Source of the DNA: Myxococcales bacterium
GTDB taxonomy: Bacteria > Myxococcota > Polyangia > Polyangiales > Polyangiaceae
NCBI GenBank assembly: GCA_020430865.1
Contig: JAGQIY010001291.1
Span: 1 to 14,819 of the forward strand
Length of the DNA: 14,819 nucleotides
Direction of reading: 5' to 3'
This document shows positions 1-6,938 of this stretch, piece after piece. Each line of letters begins with the position of its first letter. Within the stretch, counting starts at the first letter, position 1. The notes below the pieces were generated by a model, which was given only the letters and a program-made list of their open reading frames with translations, had not been told where the DNA came from and did not search any database. Made by a program: the position numbers and the translations under genes.

Positions 1-579
1 ATTCACATGGCCGCGCAGACGCGACTACCCTTCCGGGTGTTCTGCCTGGACACCGGGCGACTCCACCCGGAAACGTATCGCTTCCTGGATCGAGTCCGAC
101 AGCGCTATGGCGTGGAGGTCGAGCTGATGTTCCCTGACGCGATCGCCGTCGAGAGCCTGGTGCGCAAGAAGGGCCTGTTCAGCTTCTACGACGACGGTCA
201 CCAGGAATGCTGCGGAGTGCGCAAGGTCGCTCCGTTGCGGCGCGCCCTCGCCGAGTACGCCGCCTGGATGACTGGCCAGCGGCGAGACCAGAGCCCGACA
301 CGTACCGAGGTGGAGGTCCTGGAGGCGGATGCCGCGTTCAGCGGCAAGCGGGAGGTCCTGTTCAAGTTCAACCCGCTGGCCGCCTGGAGTCAGAGCCAGG
401 TCTGGTCCTATATCCGCGAGGAGGGCGCTCCGTACAACGAGCTGCATGATCGCGGCTACGTCTCGATTGGCTGCGAGCCCTGCACCAGGGCGACTCGCCC
501 AGGGGAGCATGAACGAGCGGGGCGCTGGTGGTGGGAGGAGTCCACGCAGCGCGAGTGCGGACTCCACCTCAAGCACTGA
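1..579 (+). CDS. cysH: Assimilatory APS reductase (phosphoadenylyl/adenylyl-sulfate reductase family), 5'-truncated
   Basis: Reduces adenylyl sulfate to sulfite with thioredoxin in cytoplasmic sulfate assimilation. The reading frame is open from base 1, so the N-terminus, including the PP-loop nucleotide-binding motif of this family, lies outside the window. About 192 residues remain. Counting from the first in-window Met, the family motif [11 protein letters not shown] is at 14-24. A Cys pair is at 68-69 (ECCGVRK) and a CxxC at 156-159 (GCEPC). These four Cys are the [4Fe-4S] ligands that mark APS-preferring (plant/bacterial type) rather than PAPS-preferring enzymes. The C-terminal ECGLH box carries the catalytic Cys184, so the visible C-terminal part is intact. 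The gene ends 3 bp before the convergent J-domain gene. Upstream sulfate-assimilation partners cannot be seen. Family assignment is firm; APS preference is inferred from the cluster cysteines. Confidence 0.9.
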   Translation: MHMAAQTRLPFRVFCLDTGRLHPETYRFLDRVRQRYGVEVELMFPDAIAVESLVRKKGLFSFYDDGHQECCGVRKVAPLRRALAEYAAWMTGQRRDQSPTRTEVEVLEADAAFSGKREVLFKFNPLAAWSQSQVWSYIREEGAPYNELHDRGYVSIGCEPCTRATRPGEHERAGRWWWEESTQRECGLHLKH

Positions 580-582
580 GAC

Positions 583-2019
583 TCAGCGCTTGCCCAGCGC
601 CTTGCCCAGCTCTTTCACTCCCCGATCGGAGGGATCCAGCTCCTTTGCTCGCTCGTACTCGCCGAGGGCGCTCTTCTTCATCTCGGCGGCGAGGTACGCC
701 TTCGCAAGCACCACTCGCAGGGACACGCGCTGCGGGGCGATCAGGACGGCGTTCTTGGCCAGGCGAATGGCCTGACTCACATCGGTGTGGAGGAGGCACA
801 TCGCAGCCCGCTCCAGGAGCTGACCGTTGTGAGGCCGGCCCACGTGGGCCTTCTCGTAGAACTGCGCGGCCTCGGCCCACTGCCCCTGGCGCTCGGCGAC
901 TTGCCCCCGCTGGATGTACTCGTCAGCGTGCTTCACCGCGACGGCCTGCTCCAGCTGTTGCAGGCGCTCGAGCAACTCCGCGTTGTCTGGGTCGATGCCG
1001 ACAGCGATCTTCACTGCATTCCTTGCGGAAATTAGATCGGACTCGCGCTCGGCCTCCTGTGCGGTCTCCAGGTAGCGCTTGATCCGCACCTTTGGATCGC
1101 TCGATCGCTCTAGCTGCAAGCGACGAAGGGAGTCTCGCGCGGCCGTTCTCACCTCCTCGCTTGGCCTCTGGGGGGCCCCAGATACCTTTCGCAGCGCGGG
1201 ATTGCTGAACTTCCTGGCCAGCGCGCGGCGGCGCGCTTCGGAATCCCTGCCAACCGAGCCTGGGGGACGAGAAGAGCCGCCGGCTGGTGGCCGAGACGAG
1301 ACGCGGGGCGAGACGTCTGGCGCCTTTGGCGGCTTCGGTATCTCCACGGGGGGGGCACTGGTGCGCGCCGCGGCGGCACGGGAAGCGCGCTCCTCGGCGA
1401 CGAAGGAGCTCTCCACAGCCTCGTAGGCCGCCGTCAGCCGCTTGAAGATGTACTCCAGCTGAGACTTGAACGGCCCGAGCTGTTTGCCGAAGTAGCGATC
1501 GGGGTGATAGCGACGAATCCCAGCGTGGTATGCCGCGCGCAGCTCGTCTCGAGTGGCGCTCGCCTCGGCTCCCAAGACCACGAATGGGTCGGACGACGAG
1601 ACACGCTGCGCGACCTCGGAGATCTCCAGCTGGAGCTCCTCCGCCAGCTCGATCACCTCCTCCAGCTGCTTCGGCGGCTCTTCCGGGCTCGGCGCGGGCT
1701 CTCGCCCCAGCTCGCGGCGCGCCACCGCTTGCTCGAGCAGCTCGGCGCCAAGGCTGCGCTCGAGTCCTCCGGGACGCGGTCTCCCGAGGTCGACCAGCCC
1801 GCGCACCTCGAGCTCGGAGAGGAGCGGCGCGACACGCTCGACGTCGGCTCCCAGCAACGCGGGCAGCTCGGTCAGCGTCGAGTGGTCGTCGATCAAGCCA
1901 AGCAGCATGCTCGCGTCGGGACTGATACCCGACGGATCTCCAAACAGCCGCTTGGGGACCAGTGCCCCCGTCTCTTCGCGCTTCGTGTCCGCTGCCACAC
2001 CGTCGCCCTTCGGTGTCAT
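583..2019 (-). CDS. J-domain and TPR-repeat protein
   Basis: Probable cytoplasmic co-chaperone or scaffold of 478 residues from the chosen start. Residues about 30-80 look like a small winged-helix-type segment. A charged helical stretch follows at about 110-140. A J domain lies at about 144-203 with the HPD tripeptide (RYHPDRYF) at 172-174, the motif that stimulates Hsp70 ATPase. A Pro/Ser/Arg-rich linker covers about 215-325. At least three TPR-like helical repeats run to the C-terminus, which ends in ELGKALGKR. The open frame extends 42 codons further upstream from a non-ATG start. The ATG at 2017-2019 was preferred because the upstream extension is Arg/Trp-rich and lies in the divergent intergenic region. 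Neither start has a convincing Shine-Dalgarno. J-domain/TPR combinations recur in myxobacteria, often without known partners. No dnaK is adjacent, so the client is unknown. Confidence 0.8.
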   Translation of the reverse strand: MTPKGDGVAADTKREETGALVPKRLFGDPSGISPDASMLLGLIDDHSTLTELPALLGADVERVAPLLSELEVRGLVDLGRPRPGGLERSLGAELLEQAVARRELGREPAPSPEEPPKQLEEVIELAEELQLEISEVAQRVSSSDPFVVLGAEASATRDELRAAYHAGIRRYHPDRYFGKQLGPFKSQLEYIFKRLTAAYEAVESSFVAEERASRAAAARTSAPPVEIPKPPKAPDVSPRVSSRPPAGGSSRPPGSVGRDSEARRRALARKFSNPALRKVSGAPQRPSEEVRTAARDSLRRLQLERSSDPKVRIKRYLETAQEAERESDLISARNAVKIAVGIDPDNAELLERLQQLEQAVAVKHADEYIQRGQVAERQGQWAEAAQFYEKAHVGRPHNGQLLERAAMCLLHTDVSQAIRLAKNAVLIAPQRVSLRVVLAKAYLAAEMKKSALGEYERAKELDPSDRGVKELGKALGKR

Positions 2020-2200
2020 CCGGTGAGGATCATCGCACACTCCCACACGACCTGGGAAACGCCAGCGTATCAGGGTCCGCGACACTCGCGTCGCCGGGGC
2101 CGAGGACGCAAGGCTCCACCTCACCCCCAAACCCACTATCTGCACACCATGCGCAAATAGTTATTTGCACGTAGCATGCAACTATATCAGGCTCTGGCGA
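2020..2200. promoter_or_regulatory. Divergent intergenic region between J-domain gene and hydrolase gene
   Basis: This 181-bp stretch must hold the promoters for both divergent genes. The first part is ordinary GC-rich sequence. Bases 2150-2190 are conspicuously AT-rich for this genome and contain inverted-repeat sequence described separately. I could not pick a -35/-10 pair with proper spacing on either strand. Confidence 0.6.
2153..2168. promoter_or_regulatory. Palindrome, candidate operator for the TetR regulator
   Basis: Arms GCAAATA (2153-2159) and TATTTGC (2162-2168) are perfect inverted repeats around a 2-bp centre. A second overlapping dyad, TTGCA (2165-2169) and TGCAA (2177-2181), shares the right half. 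The site ends 32 bp before the ATG at 2201 of the first gene in a unit that also encodes a TetR-family repressor. TetR proteins usually bind short palindromes over their own operon promoter. Position and symmetry are seen; the binding protein is inferred. Confidence 0.5.
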
Positions 2201-3958
2201 ATGGGTCGCCGAGGTTCCTGGGTGTTTCTCGTCTGCTGCTCGCTTGGCGGAGGCGCGAGTCTGGCCAGTGTGGTCGGGTGCTCGAAGTCCGACCCCAAAC
2301 CGGCCGCCGTGGTGCCGACTCCGCAGACGCTCTCCGACCACTGTCAGACCGCGATCGGAGCGCCTCGGGTGGTCAAGGTCACGCCCAACCTATTCGTGGC
2401 GGTTGGCTACGATCTCGCCAACACGATCGTGCTCCACACCCCGGACGGCAACGTGGTGGTGGATGCGATGATGAGCCCCGAGCGCGCCAAGCAAGCCAGG
2501 GCGGAGCTCTCGAAGCTGGCGCCAGGGCCGACGAGAGCGCTCATCTTCACCCACAGTCACATCGATCACGTCGGCGGCGCCAGCGCTTGGCTCGACGAAG
2601 GTACCGAGATCTGGGCCACCGCGCGCTTTCGCGAGCACTTCATCAAGCAGTATGGCGTCTTCCAGCGCGCCGAACGTATCCGCGGGGTAAGGCAGTTCGG
2701 GCGCAACGTGGACGCAAAGTCTCTCGAGTGCTCGGCGCTGGGACGGAACCCAGACTTCGACCTGCACGTCGGAGGAGGGATCCGGATGCCAACCAAGACC
2801 TTCTCCGGCAAGACCAGCTTCAGTGTCGGGGGCGTGGAGGTCGAGCTGGTCGAGGCCCACGGAGAAACCGATGACGAGCTCTTCGTCTGGATCCCCAGCG
2901 AACGCGCGCTGCTGCCGGGCGACAACTTCTACCGGGCGTTCCCCAACCTCTACACGATCCGTGGCACGCGAGCGCGACCCGTTTCCGAGTGGATCTCGAG
3001 CCTGGATACCATGCGCAGGCTCGAAGCCGAGCACCTGGTGCCGTCGCACACGGTGCCCGTCTCCGGCAAGCAAGCCATTCAGCAGGCCCTGGTGACCTAC
3101 CGCGATGGAATCGCCTATGTGCGCGCAGCGGTGGTACGGGGTGCCAACGCAGGGCTCGGCGTCGACGAGCTCGTCGATACCATCCGCTTGCCTCCGCACC
3201 TGGCCAAGGCGGCGGAGCTGACCGAGCTGTATGGTCAGGTGGACTGGTCCGTGCGCGCGATCTATGACAACGAACTCGGCTGGTTCGACGGCTCACCGCA
3301 GGCGCTGTATCCGCTGCCAAGGAAGGAGCTGAGCCGCCGCGAGATCGCGGCGATGGGGGGCAGCGAGAAGGTGCTGGAGCTGGCCAGGCGTAGCCTGGAG
3401 CAGGGAGAGGCCCGCTGGGCGCTGCACCTCCTGAGCAAGCTACTGGACGTCGGCAGTGAGTCCGCACGGAAAGACCTGAAGCCCTTGGTCGCTCGCGCGC
3501 TGCGGGAGGTGGGCAAGGACGTCTACAACACCAACGGCCGCGGCTACTTGCTGCAGAGCGCGCTGGAGTACGAAGGCAAGGGCTCCAGCCTCAAGCCAGA
3601 GGTCAGCGACGCGCTGCTGGCCGAGCTCCCGGTGTCCACCTTCTTCGACACCATGGCCACCCGCCTTAAGGCGGACGAGGCGAAGGACGTCGAGGAGACG
3701 CTCAAGATCCATTTCAGGGATCTGGACGAAGACGTCTTCGTCACGGTGAGGAAGGGAGTGGCAGAGGTCGCGATGGGCACGGCGCTGCCGGGGACCCCCG
3801 AGCCCTTCGCCACCCTCACGACGGATAGCCTGACCTGGAAGCGCATGGCGCTCGGCAAGGACAGTCCGCTGTCTGCCAGCCTCGACGAACGTCTCAGCGT
3901 GGAGGGCGAGCTGCTCCGGGTGCGCAGCTTCACCGAGCGCTTCGACAAGGGGCTGTAG
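2201..3958 (+). CDS. Alkylsulfatase-like metallo-beta-lactamase-fold lipoprotein with SCP2-like C-terminal domain
   Basis: Predicted exported Zn hydrolase of 585 residues, resembling SdsA1/BDS1-type alkylsulfatases. The N-terminus is a lipoprotein signal with SVVGC placing the lipidated Cys at 27. The metal motif THSHIDHVGG gives H118, H120, D122 and H123. Later ligand candidates are E222 (GETDDE), D241 (LLPGDNFYRAFPNLYT) and H283 (PSHTVP). SdsA1 ligands E280 and E299 are also 19 residues apart, so D241 appears to replace the second Glu. The NLYTIRG segment near 249 matches the family's conserved substrate-side segment. A helical dimerisation-type region follows, then an SCP2-like domain from about 475. 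The frame continues 12 codons upstream from a TTG, but the ATG at 2201 gives a clean signal peptide. It may hydrolyse alkyl sulfate or a related ester; the substrate is not established. The regulator gene follows 21 bp downstream. Confidence 0.85.
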   Translation: MGRRGSWVFLVCCSLGGGASLASVVGCSKSDPKPAAVVPTPQTLSDHCQTAIGAPRVVKVTPNLFVAVGYDLANTIVLHTPDGNVVVDAMMSPERAKQARAELSKLAPGPTRALIFTHSHIDHVGGASAWLDEGTEIWATARFREHFIKQYGVFQRAERIRGVRQFGRNVDAKSLECSALGRNPDFDLHVGGGIRMPTKTFSGKTSFSVGGVEVELVEAHGETDDELFVWIPSERALLPGDNFYRAFPNLYTIRGTRARPVSEWISSLDTMRRLEAEHLVPSHTVPVSGKQAIQQALVTYRDGIAYVRAAVVRGANAGLGVDELVDTIRLPPHLAKAAELTELYGQVDWSVRAIYDNELGWFDGSPQALYPLPRKELSRREIAAMGGSEKVLELARRSLEQGEARWALHLLSKLLDVGSESARKDLKPLVARALREVGKDVYNTNGRGYLLQSALEYEGKGSSLKPEVSDALLAELPVSTFFDTMATRLKADEAKDVEETLKIHFRDLDEDVFVTVRKGVAEVAMGTALPGTPEPFATLTTDSLTWKRMALGKDSPLSASLDERLSVEGELLRVRSFTERFDKGL

Positions 3959-3979
3959 CGGAGTACACGGGCGCATCCG

Positions 3980-4564
3980 ATGTCACAAGCTCCCACCGAC
4001 GGCCGAGTGAAGCGCCGCATGCTGACTCGCAAGCGCATCATCGACGCCCTGCGTGCGCTGATCGCCGAAGGCCAGGCCAGACCGACGGCCGAGCAGATAG
4101 CAAGGCAAGCCGGAGTCTCGCTCCGCTCCATCTACCAGCACTTCGCCGATGTCGACGATCTGTTCGCCGAGCTCGCGAAGCAATCACTCGGCCCCAGCCC
4201 AGACAGCGTCCCGGTGGCCGAGGGCGCGCTCCACGAACGCATCGCACGAATCGTGGAGCAACGAGACCGCTACTACGACGAGATCCAGGACTCCGCGAAG
4301 CTGGCGCTCAGGCTCGAGGGCTCCTCCGACGAGGTCGCGCGCGCGGTACGGGCGGTGCGTCGCGAGCTGCGCCACCAGGTCAGCGCCACGTTCGCTCCAG
4401 AAATCGCCACGCTGCCAGACGACGAGCGCGAGGATCGCCTCGAGGCCTGCATCGTGGCGCTCTCGTTCAGCACCTACGAGCTGCTCCGCAGTCACCACGC
4501 GCTGAGTCGATCCCGTTACCGCAAGGTAACGAAACTCAGCCTGAGACTACTGCTGAGCCAGTGA
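3980..4564 (+). CDS. TetR/AcrR-family transcriptional regulator
   Basis: A 194-residue DNA-binding repressor-type protein. A basic N-terminus (VKRRMLTRKRIID) leads into the TetR helix-turn-helix at about 34-58, with the typical sequence AEQIARQAGVSLRSIYQHF and then the DLFAEL helix. The rest is all-helical and fits a ligand-binding/dimerisation domain too divergent to name an inducer. Length is normal for the family. It starts 21 bp after the alkylsulfatase-like gene on the same strand, so the two are probably co-transcribed. The shared upstream region carries a palindrome that could be its operator (2153-2168). A model follows in which the hydrolase substrate or product is the inducer; that is inference. 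The start has only a weak, distant GGAG. It converges on the small helical protein 17 bp downstream. Confidence 0.88.
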   Translation: MSQAPTDGRVKRRMLTRKRIIDALRALIAEGQARPTAEQIARQAGVSLRSIYQHFADVDDLFAELAKQSLGPSPDSVPVAEGALHERIARIVEQRDRYYDEIQDSAKLALRLEGSSDEVARAVRAVRRELRHQVSATFAPEIATLPDDEREDRLEACIVALSFSTYELLRSHHALSRSRYRKVTKLSLRLLLSQ

Positions 4565-4581
4565 GGCAAGTTCCATGGACA

Positions 4582-4980
4582 CTAGCGCCTCGGCGGGATT
4601 GGGTACAGCTCCGCCAGCAGCGCGTTGTTGCGGAAGCCCAGCGCCTCGCGCTGGATGCGCAGGTCACGGACTCGAAGCTTGGCGAACTCGCGCTTGCGGT
4701 TGAATTCGTCCTTCCTCAGCGTCGCCGCCTGGAGATCGCCGCGGGACTCGGCGGCTTCCACCGCCACGGCGAGCACGTCGAGCTCGAGCAGCGCCTGGTT
4801 GATGCGGTCCTCGGCACGCCCAAGAGAAGCGGCCATCTCCTCGACGATTTCCCGCTGGATTTTTCCTAGCTCGGCGTTGCGGCGCGCCTCCGCGGTGCGG
4901 GCCCTGAGACGTTCGAGATAGGGGCTCCGAAAGCCCTCCGCCGACAAGCGCTTGACCAAGTCCCGGGCGCGATCTTCCAT
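4582..4980 (-). CDS. Small helical/coiled-coil protein of unknown function
   Basis: A 132-residue protein I do not recognise. It is rich in Ala, Arg, Glu and Leu, has no Cys or signal peptide, and should be almost entirely alpha-helical with coiled-coil potential from about 18 to 115. The start (MEDRARDLVKRLSAEG) and the short unstructured end (YPIPPRR) are typical of a real small cytoplasmic protein. Composition and third-codon G/C fit the neighbours, and no competing frame is better. No Shine-Dalgarno is visible before the ATG. It is separated by 110 bp from the collagen-like gene on the same strand, so it may be read from that transcript or its own promoter. It is convergent with the TetR gene. 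Function cannot be inferred. Confidence 0.65.
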   Translation of the reverse strand: MEDRARDLVKRLSAEGFRSPYLERLRARTAEARRNAELGKIQREIVEEMAASLGRAEDRINQALLELDVLAVAVEAAESRGDLQAATLRKDEFNRKREFAKLRVRDLRIQREALGFRNNALLAELYPIPPRR

Positions 4981-5090
4981 CGTCGGCCAATCTAGTGCGC
5001 GAGCCTCACGACGTCGAACCCGGGGAGCGGTGATCGCCGGTCAACGGGGGTTTCAGTGCGCTGGCGGGCCACTCGGCAGCCGCCGCACGA

Positions 5091-6326
5091 TCAGAGCTGT
5101 GAGATCGTCACCGAGTAGAACGCCCGGTTGTAGCTGACCGTGCCGCCCTTGCCGAGGTAGCAGATCCCGGCGTAGTAGCGACCCGGGGGTGGCTTCACCC
5201 AGGTGTAGGTGATGGGCACGACGATGAGGGAACGAACAGCCGGAAGCTGGCTGTGGAAGACGGGCGCCAGCGGCCCTTGCGTTCCCACCAGACACGCGCC
5301 CACTTCGAAGCTGCTCTCGGAGCCGACGATTCCGGTCACACCGTTGATCGTCACCACCTGCCCGTCGCGGACATCGAACGTCTCGCTCTGCCCCACGACG
5401 ACGTCTTCTCCGATCAGCTGAACACTCCCATCTTTGATGGCGTCCGCGGCCCAGGCGTAGATCGTCCCACTTGGACCTTGTGGGCCCTGGATCCCCTGGA
5501 TCCCCTGGATCCCCTGAATGCCGCGCGGCCCGGTCGGCCCCGTGGGCCCAGGCGCGCCGTTCGTGCCGTTGGTTCCCGCTGGACCCGTGGGGCCGGTCGG
5601 GCCCGGGGCTCCGTTCGTGCCGTTGGTTCCCGTCGGCCCCGTCGGCCCCGTCGGGCCCCGCGTACCAGTCGCACCCGTCGCACCAGTTGGCCCGACAGGT
5701 CCTTGGGCTCCGGTCGCCCCGGTGGCACCCGTCGGACCGCGAGCACCGGTTGCGCCCGTGGCTCCGGGCGGTCCTTGAGGTCCCGTCGCCCCCTGAGCAC
5801 CCGTCGCGCCCGCGGGTCCCTGGGGTCCCGTCGGGCCGACCAGTCCGCTGCTCGGGCCGACCCAGTTGCCCGACTCGTCGATGACCAAGCCGCCCCCGAC
5901 ACTCACACTGAGCGGCGAGATGGCGCCGATCGCGTTCTCACACACCAGGGCGTACGGCGCGCTCACCAGCGGCTCCCGCGGGCTCATCTCCGTGTCTCCA
6001 TCGACGGCCACTCCGAGGTAGCGGGTGGAACCATCGAAGAGACCCGGGCTCAGCGGCACCGACTGCCCCAAGACGATGGCGAAGTAGCCATCCTCCAGGG
6101 TCACGTCCACCGTCTCGGTCCAGAGAACCGTGCCGTCCACGGACGCGTCGTACAGCGTGAACACGAAGCTGAGTGTGCCGTTCACGGGCTGACCCTGGTC
6201 GTCGAACAGGCGTCCCTGGTGCCCCAGATACGGCGGCACCGTCTGCGCGACCGCGACCGACTGGAAGCAGACGGCTGCTGCTACTGCGGCGATGCTCAAC
6301 TTGATGCGAGAGATCTTGCGCTTCAT
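5091..6326 (-). CDS. Secreted collagen-like (Gly-X-Y) fibre protein
   Basis: A 411-residue predicted extracellular protein. A signal peptide (basic MKRKISRIK, hydrophobic Ala/Val core, AVAQ cleavage-like site near 28) is followed by an N-terminal domain to about 163. That domain reads like a widespread bacterial module ([18 protein letters not shown], a LWTE box, then [12 protein letters not shown]). A continuous Gly-X-Y tract of about 41 triplets covers roughly 164-287. It is rich in [16 protein letters not shown] and [10 protein letters not shown] and ends in [14 protein letters not shown] globular C-terminal domain of about 120 residues may trimerise. Prolines sit largely at X and threonines at Y, as in bacterial collagens that lack hydroxyproline. 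The ATG at 6326 was chosen over the one at 6332 because GGAAGGG lies 8 nt before the former and only 2 nt before the latter. Its start is 21 nt after the upstream lipoprotein's stop, so the two form an operon. Confidence 0.9.
   Translation of the reverse strand: MKRKISRIKLSIAAVAAAVCFQSVAVAQTVPPYLGHQGRLFDDQGQPVNGTLSFVFTLYDASVDGTVLWTETVDVTLEDGYFAIVLGQSVPLSPGLFDGSTRYLGVAVDGDTEMSPREPLVSAPYALVCENAIGAISPLSVSVGGGLVIDESGNWVGPSSGLVGPTGPQGPAGATGAQGATGPQGPPGATGATGARGPTGATGATGAQGPVGPTGATGATGTRGPTGPTGPTGTNGTNGAPGPTGPTGPAGTNGTNGAPGPTGPTGPRGIQGIQGIQGIQGPQGPSGTIYAWAADAIKDGSVQLIGEDVVVGQSETFDVRDGQVVTINGVTGIVGSESSFEVGACLVGTQGPLAPVFHSQLPAVRSLIVVPITYTWVKPPPGRYYAGICYLGKGGTVSYNRAFYSVTISQL
5466..5837 (-). repeat. 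Gly-X-Y coding repeat block
   Basis: Uninterrupted triplet-repeat coding for the collagen-like tract. Within it a 54-bp (18-residue) unit is duplicated almost exactly, seen as identical 22-bp cores at 5557-5578 and 5611-5632. A 9-bp unit (CCCTGGATC on the + strand) occurs at 5485-5493, 5494-5502 and 5503-5511 with a variant at 5512-5520, encoding GIQ repeats. Such arrays are prone to slippage and length change. Confidence 0.9.
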
Positions 6327-6334
6327 CGTCATAA

Positions 6335-6341
6335 CCCTTCC
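6335..6341 (-). promoter_or_regulatory. Ribosome binding site of the collagen-like gene
   Basis: The minus strand reads GGAAGGG, 8 nt before the ATG at 6326. It falls in the 21-nt gap after the lipoprotein stop and decides between two in-frame ATGs six bases apart. Confidence 0.7.
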
Positions 6342-6347
6342 GGCGCG

Positions 6348-6818
6348 TCAGTGGACGCTGCCCACCAAACCACCCTGCAACGAGTACTTGCTACCGCTCG
6401 CGGGCTTGCTGCTCCCCGGCCCTTGCCCCGCGGAAATCATCAAACGAAATCTGGAGCTCTTCATGTAGGCGCCGCCGGACAGCACACGAGTGCCTGGAGC
6501 ACCTGGATCCGGCGGAATGGGCGGCTCGCCGCCCGTCCCCCCGGTGCCTCCAGCACCCGCGCTACCGCCTGCGGCCCCCGTACCTCCCGTGCTCGGAGTT
6601 CCGGCCGCGCCAGCGACACCGCCGGTACCCGCCATTCCGCCGCTGCCACCCGCGGGAGCCGTTCCGTCGGCCCCAGCGTCCTGGCCTCGACCACTACGCT
6701 TCGTACCGTCGGAGTCGTCGCAGGCGAGCTGTCCCAGCGCGATGGTGATGCATAGTGCAGACAGGCCCCAGGCTCGCAGCGCAGCCTGCAGGCAGCGACT
6801 GTATGACGGTGTGGTCAT
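6348..6818 (-). CDS. Gly-rich lipoprotein paired with the collagen-like gene
   Basis: A 156-residue predicted surface lipoprotein. A hydrophobic signal leads to ALGQLAC with lipid Cys33; Gln at -3 is unusual but the rest fits. A charged segment is followed by a low-complexity Gly/Ala/Thr/Ser linker at about 57-97 (GGTGAAGGSAGAGG) and a Pro-rich hinge (EPPIPPDPGAPG). A short C-terminal module (SGGAYMKSSRFRL, then GQGPGSS, then KYSLQGGLVGSVH) ends the protein. That module resembles a pattern known from many bacterial secreted proteins, in which GGG, an aromatic-x-Leu strand, GQ and a second aromatic-x-Leu-x-Gly-Gly strand follow each other. ATG 6818 is preferred over an upstream TTG. It lies directly upstream of, and in one transcript with, the collagen-like gene, so it may anchor or assist display of the fibre. 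That role is inference. Confidence 0.78.
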   Translation of the reverse strand: MTTPSYSRCLQAALRAWGLSALCITIALGQLACDDSDGTKRSGRGQDAGADGTAPAGGSGGMAGTGGVAGAAGTPSTGGTGAAGGSAGAGGTGGTGGEPPIPPDPGAPGTRVLSGGAYMKSSRFRLMISAGQGPGSSKPASGSKYSLQGGLVGSVH

Positions 6819-6938
6819 GGGCCCGACTTTTGCTGAAACCAAAGCCCCGTCAAGTATCGGTATGACGCACCGGAGGTCGGGAATTGATAAGCTCGCGGAA
6901 AGCCACCACTCGCGTTCCTCGAAAAGGAGTTTCCTTCA
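6819..6938. promoter_or_regulatory. Divergent promoter region between two lipoprotein genes
   Basis: These 120 bp separate the minus-strand lipoprotein/collagen unit from the plus-strand repeat lipoprotein, so they must hold both promoters. TTGACG is readable on the minus strand at 6849-6854 but no acceptable -10 hexamer follows at 16-18 bp. No operator-like palindrome was found. Confidence 0.5.
6922..6929 (+). promoter_or_regulatory. Strong Shine-Dalgarno of the repeat lipoprotein
   Basis: AAAAGGAG lies 9 nt before the ATG at 6939. It is one of the best ribosome binding sites in the window and fixes the start. Confidence 0.8.

Noticed and set aside
25..576. Open frame of 183 codons on the minus strand
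   Set aside because: It is antisense to the APS reductase, which has all its cluster and catalytic cysteines.
5253..6755. Open frame of 500 codons on the plus strand
   Set aside because: It is antisense to the collagen-like and lipoprotein genes. Its Arg/Pro-rich repeats mirror the Gly-X-Y coding repeats and it lacks a ribosome site.
6849..6854. TTGACG on the minus strand considered as a -35 box
   Set aside because: No acceptable -10 hexamer occurs 16-18 bp downstream, so it was not called as a promoter.
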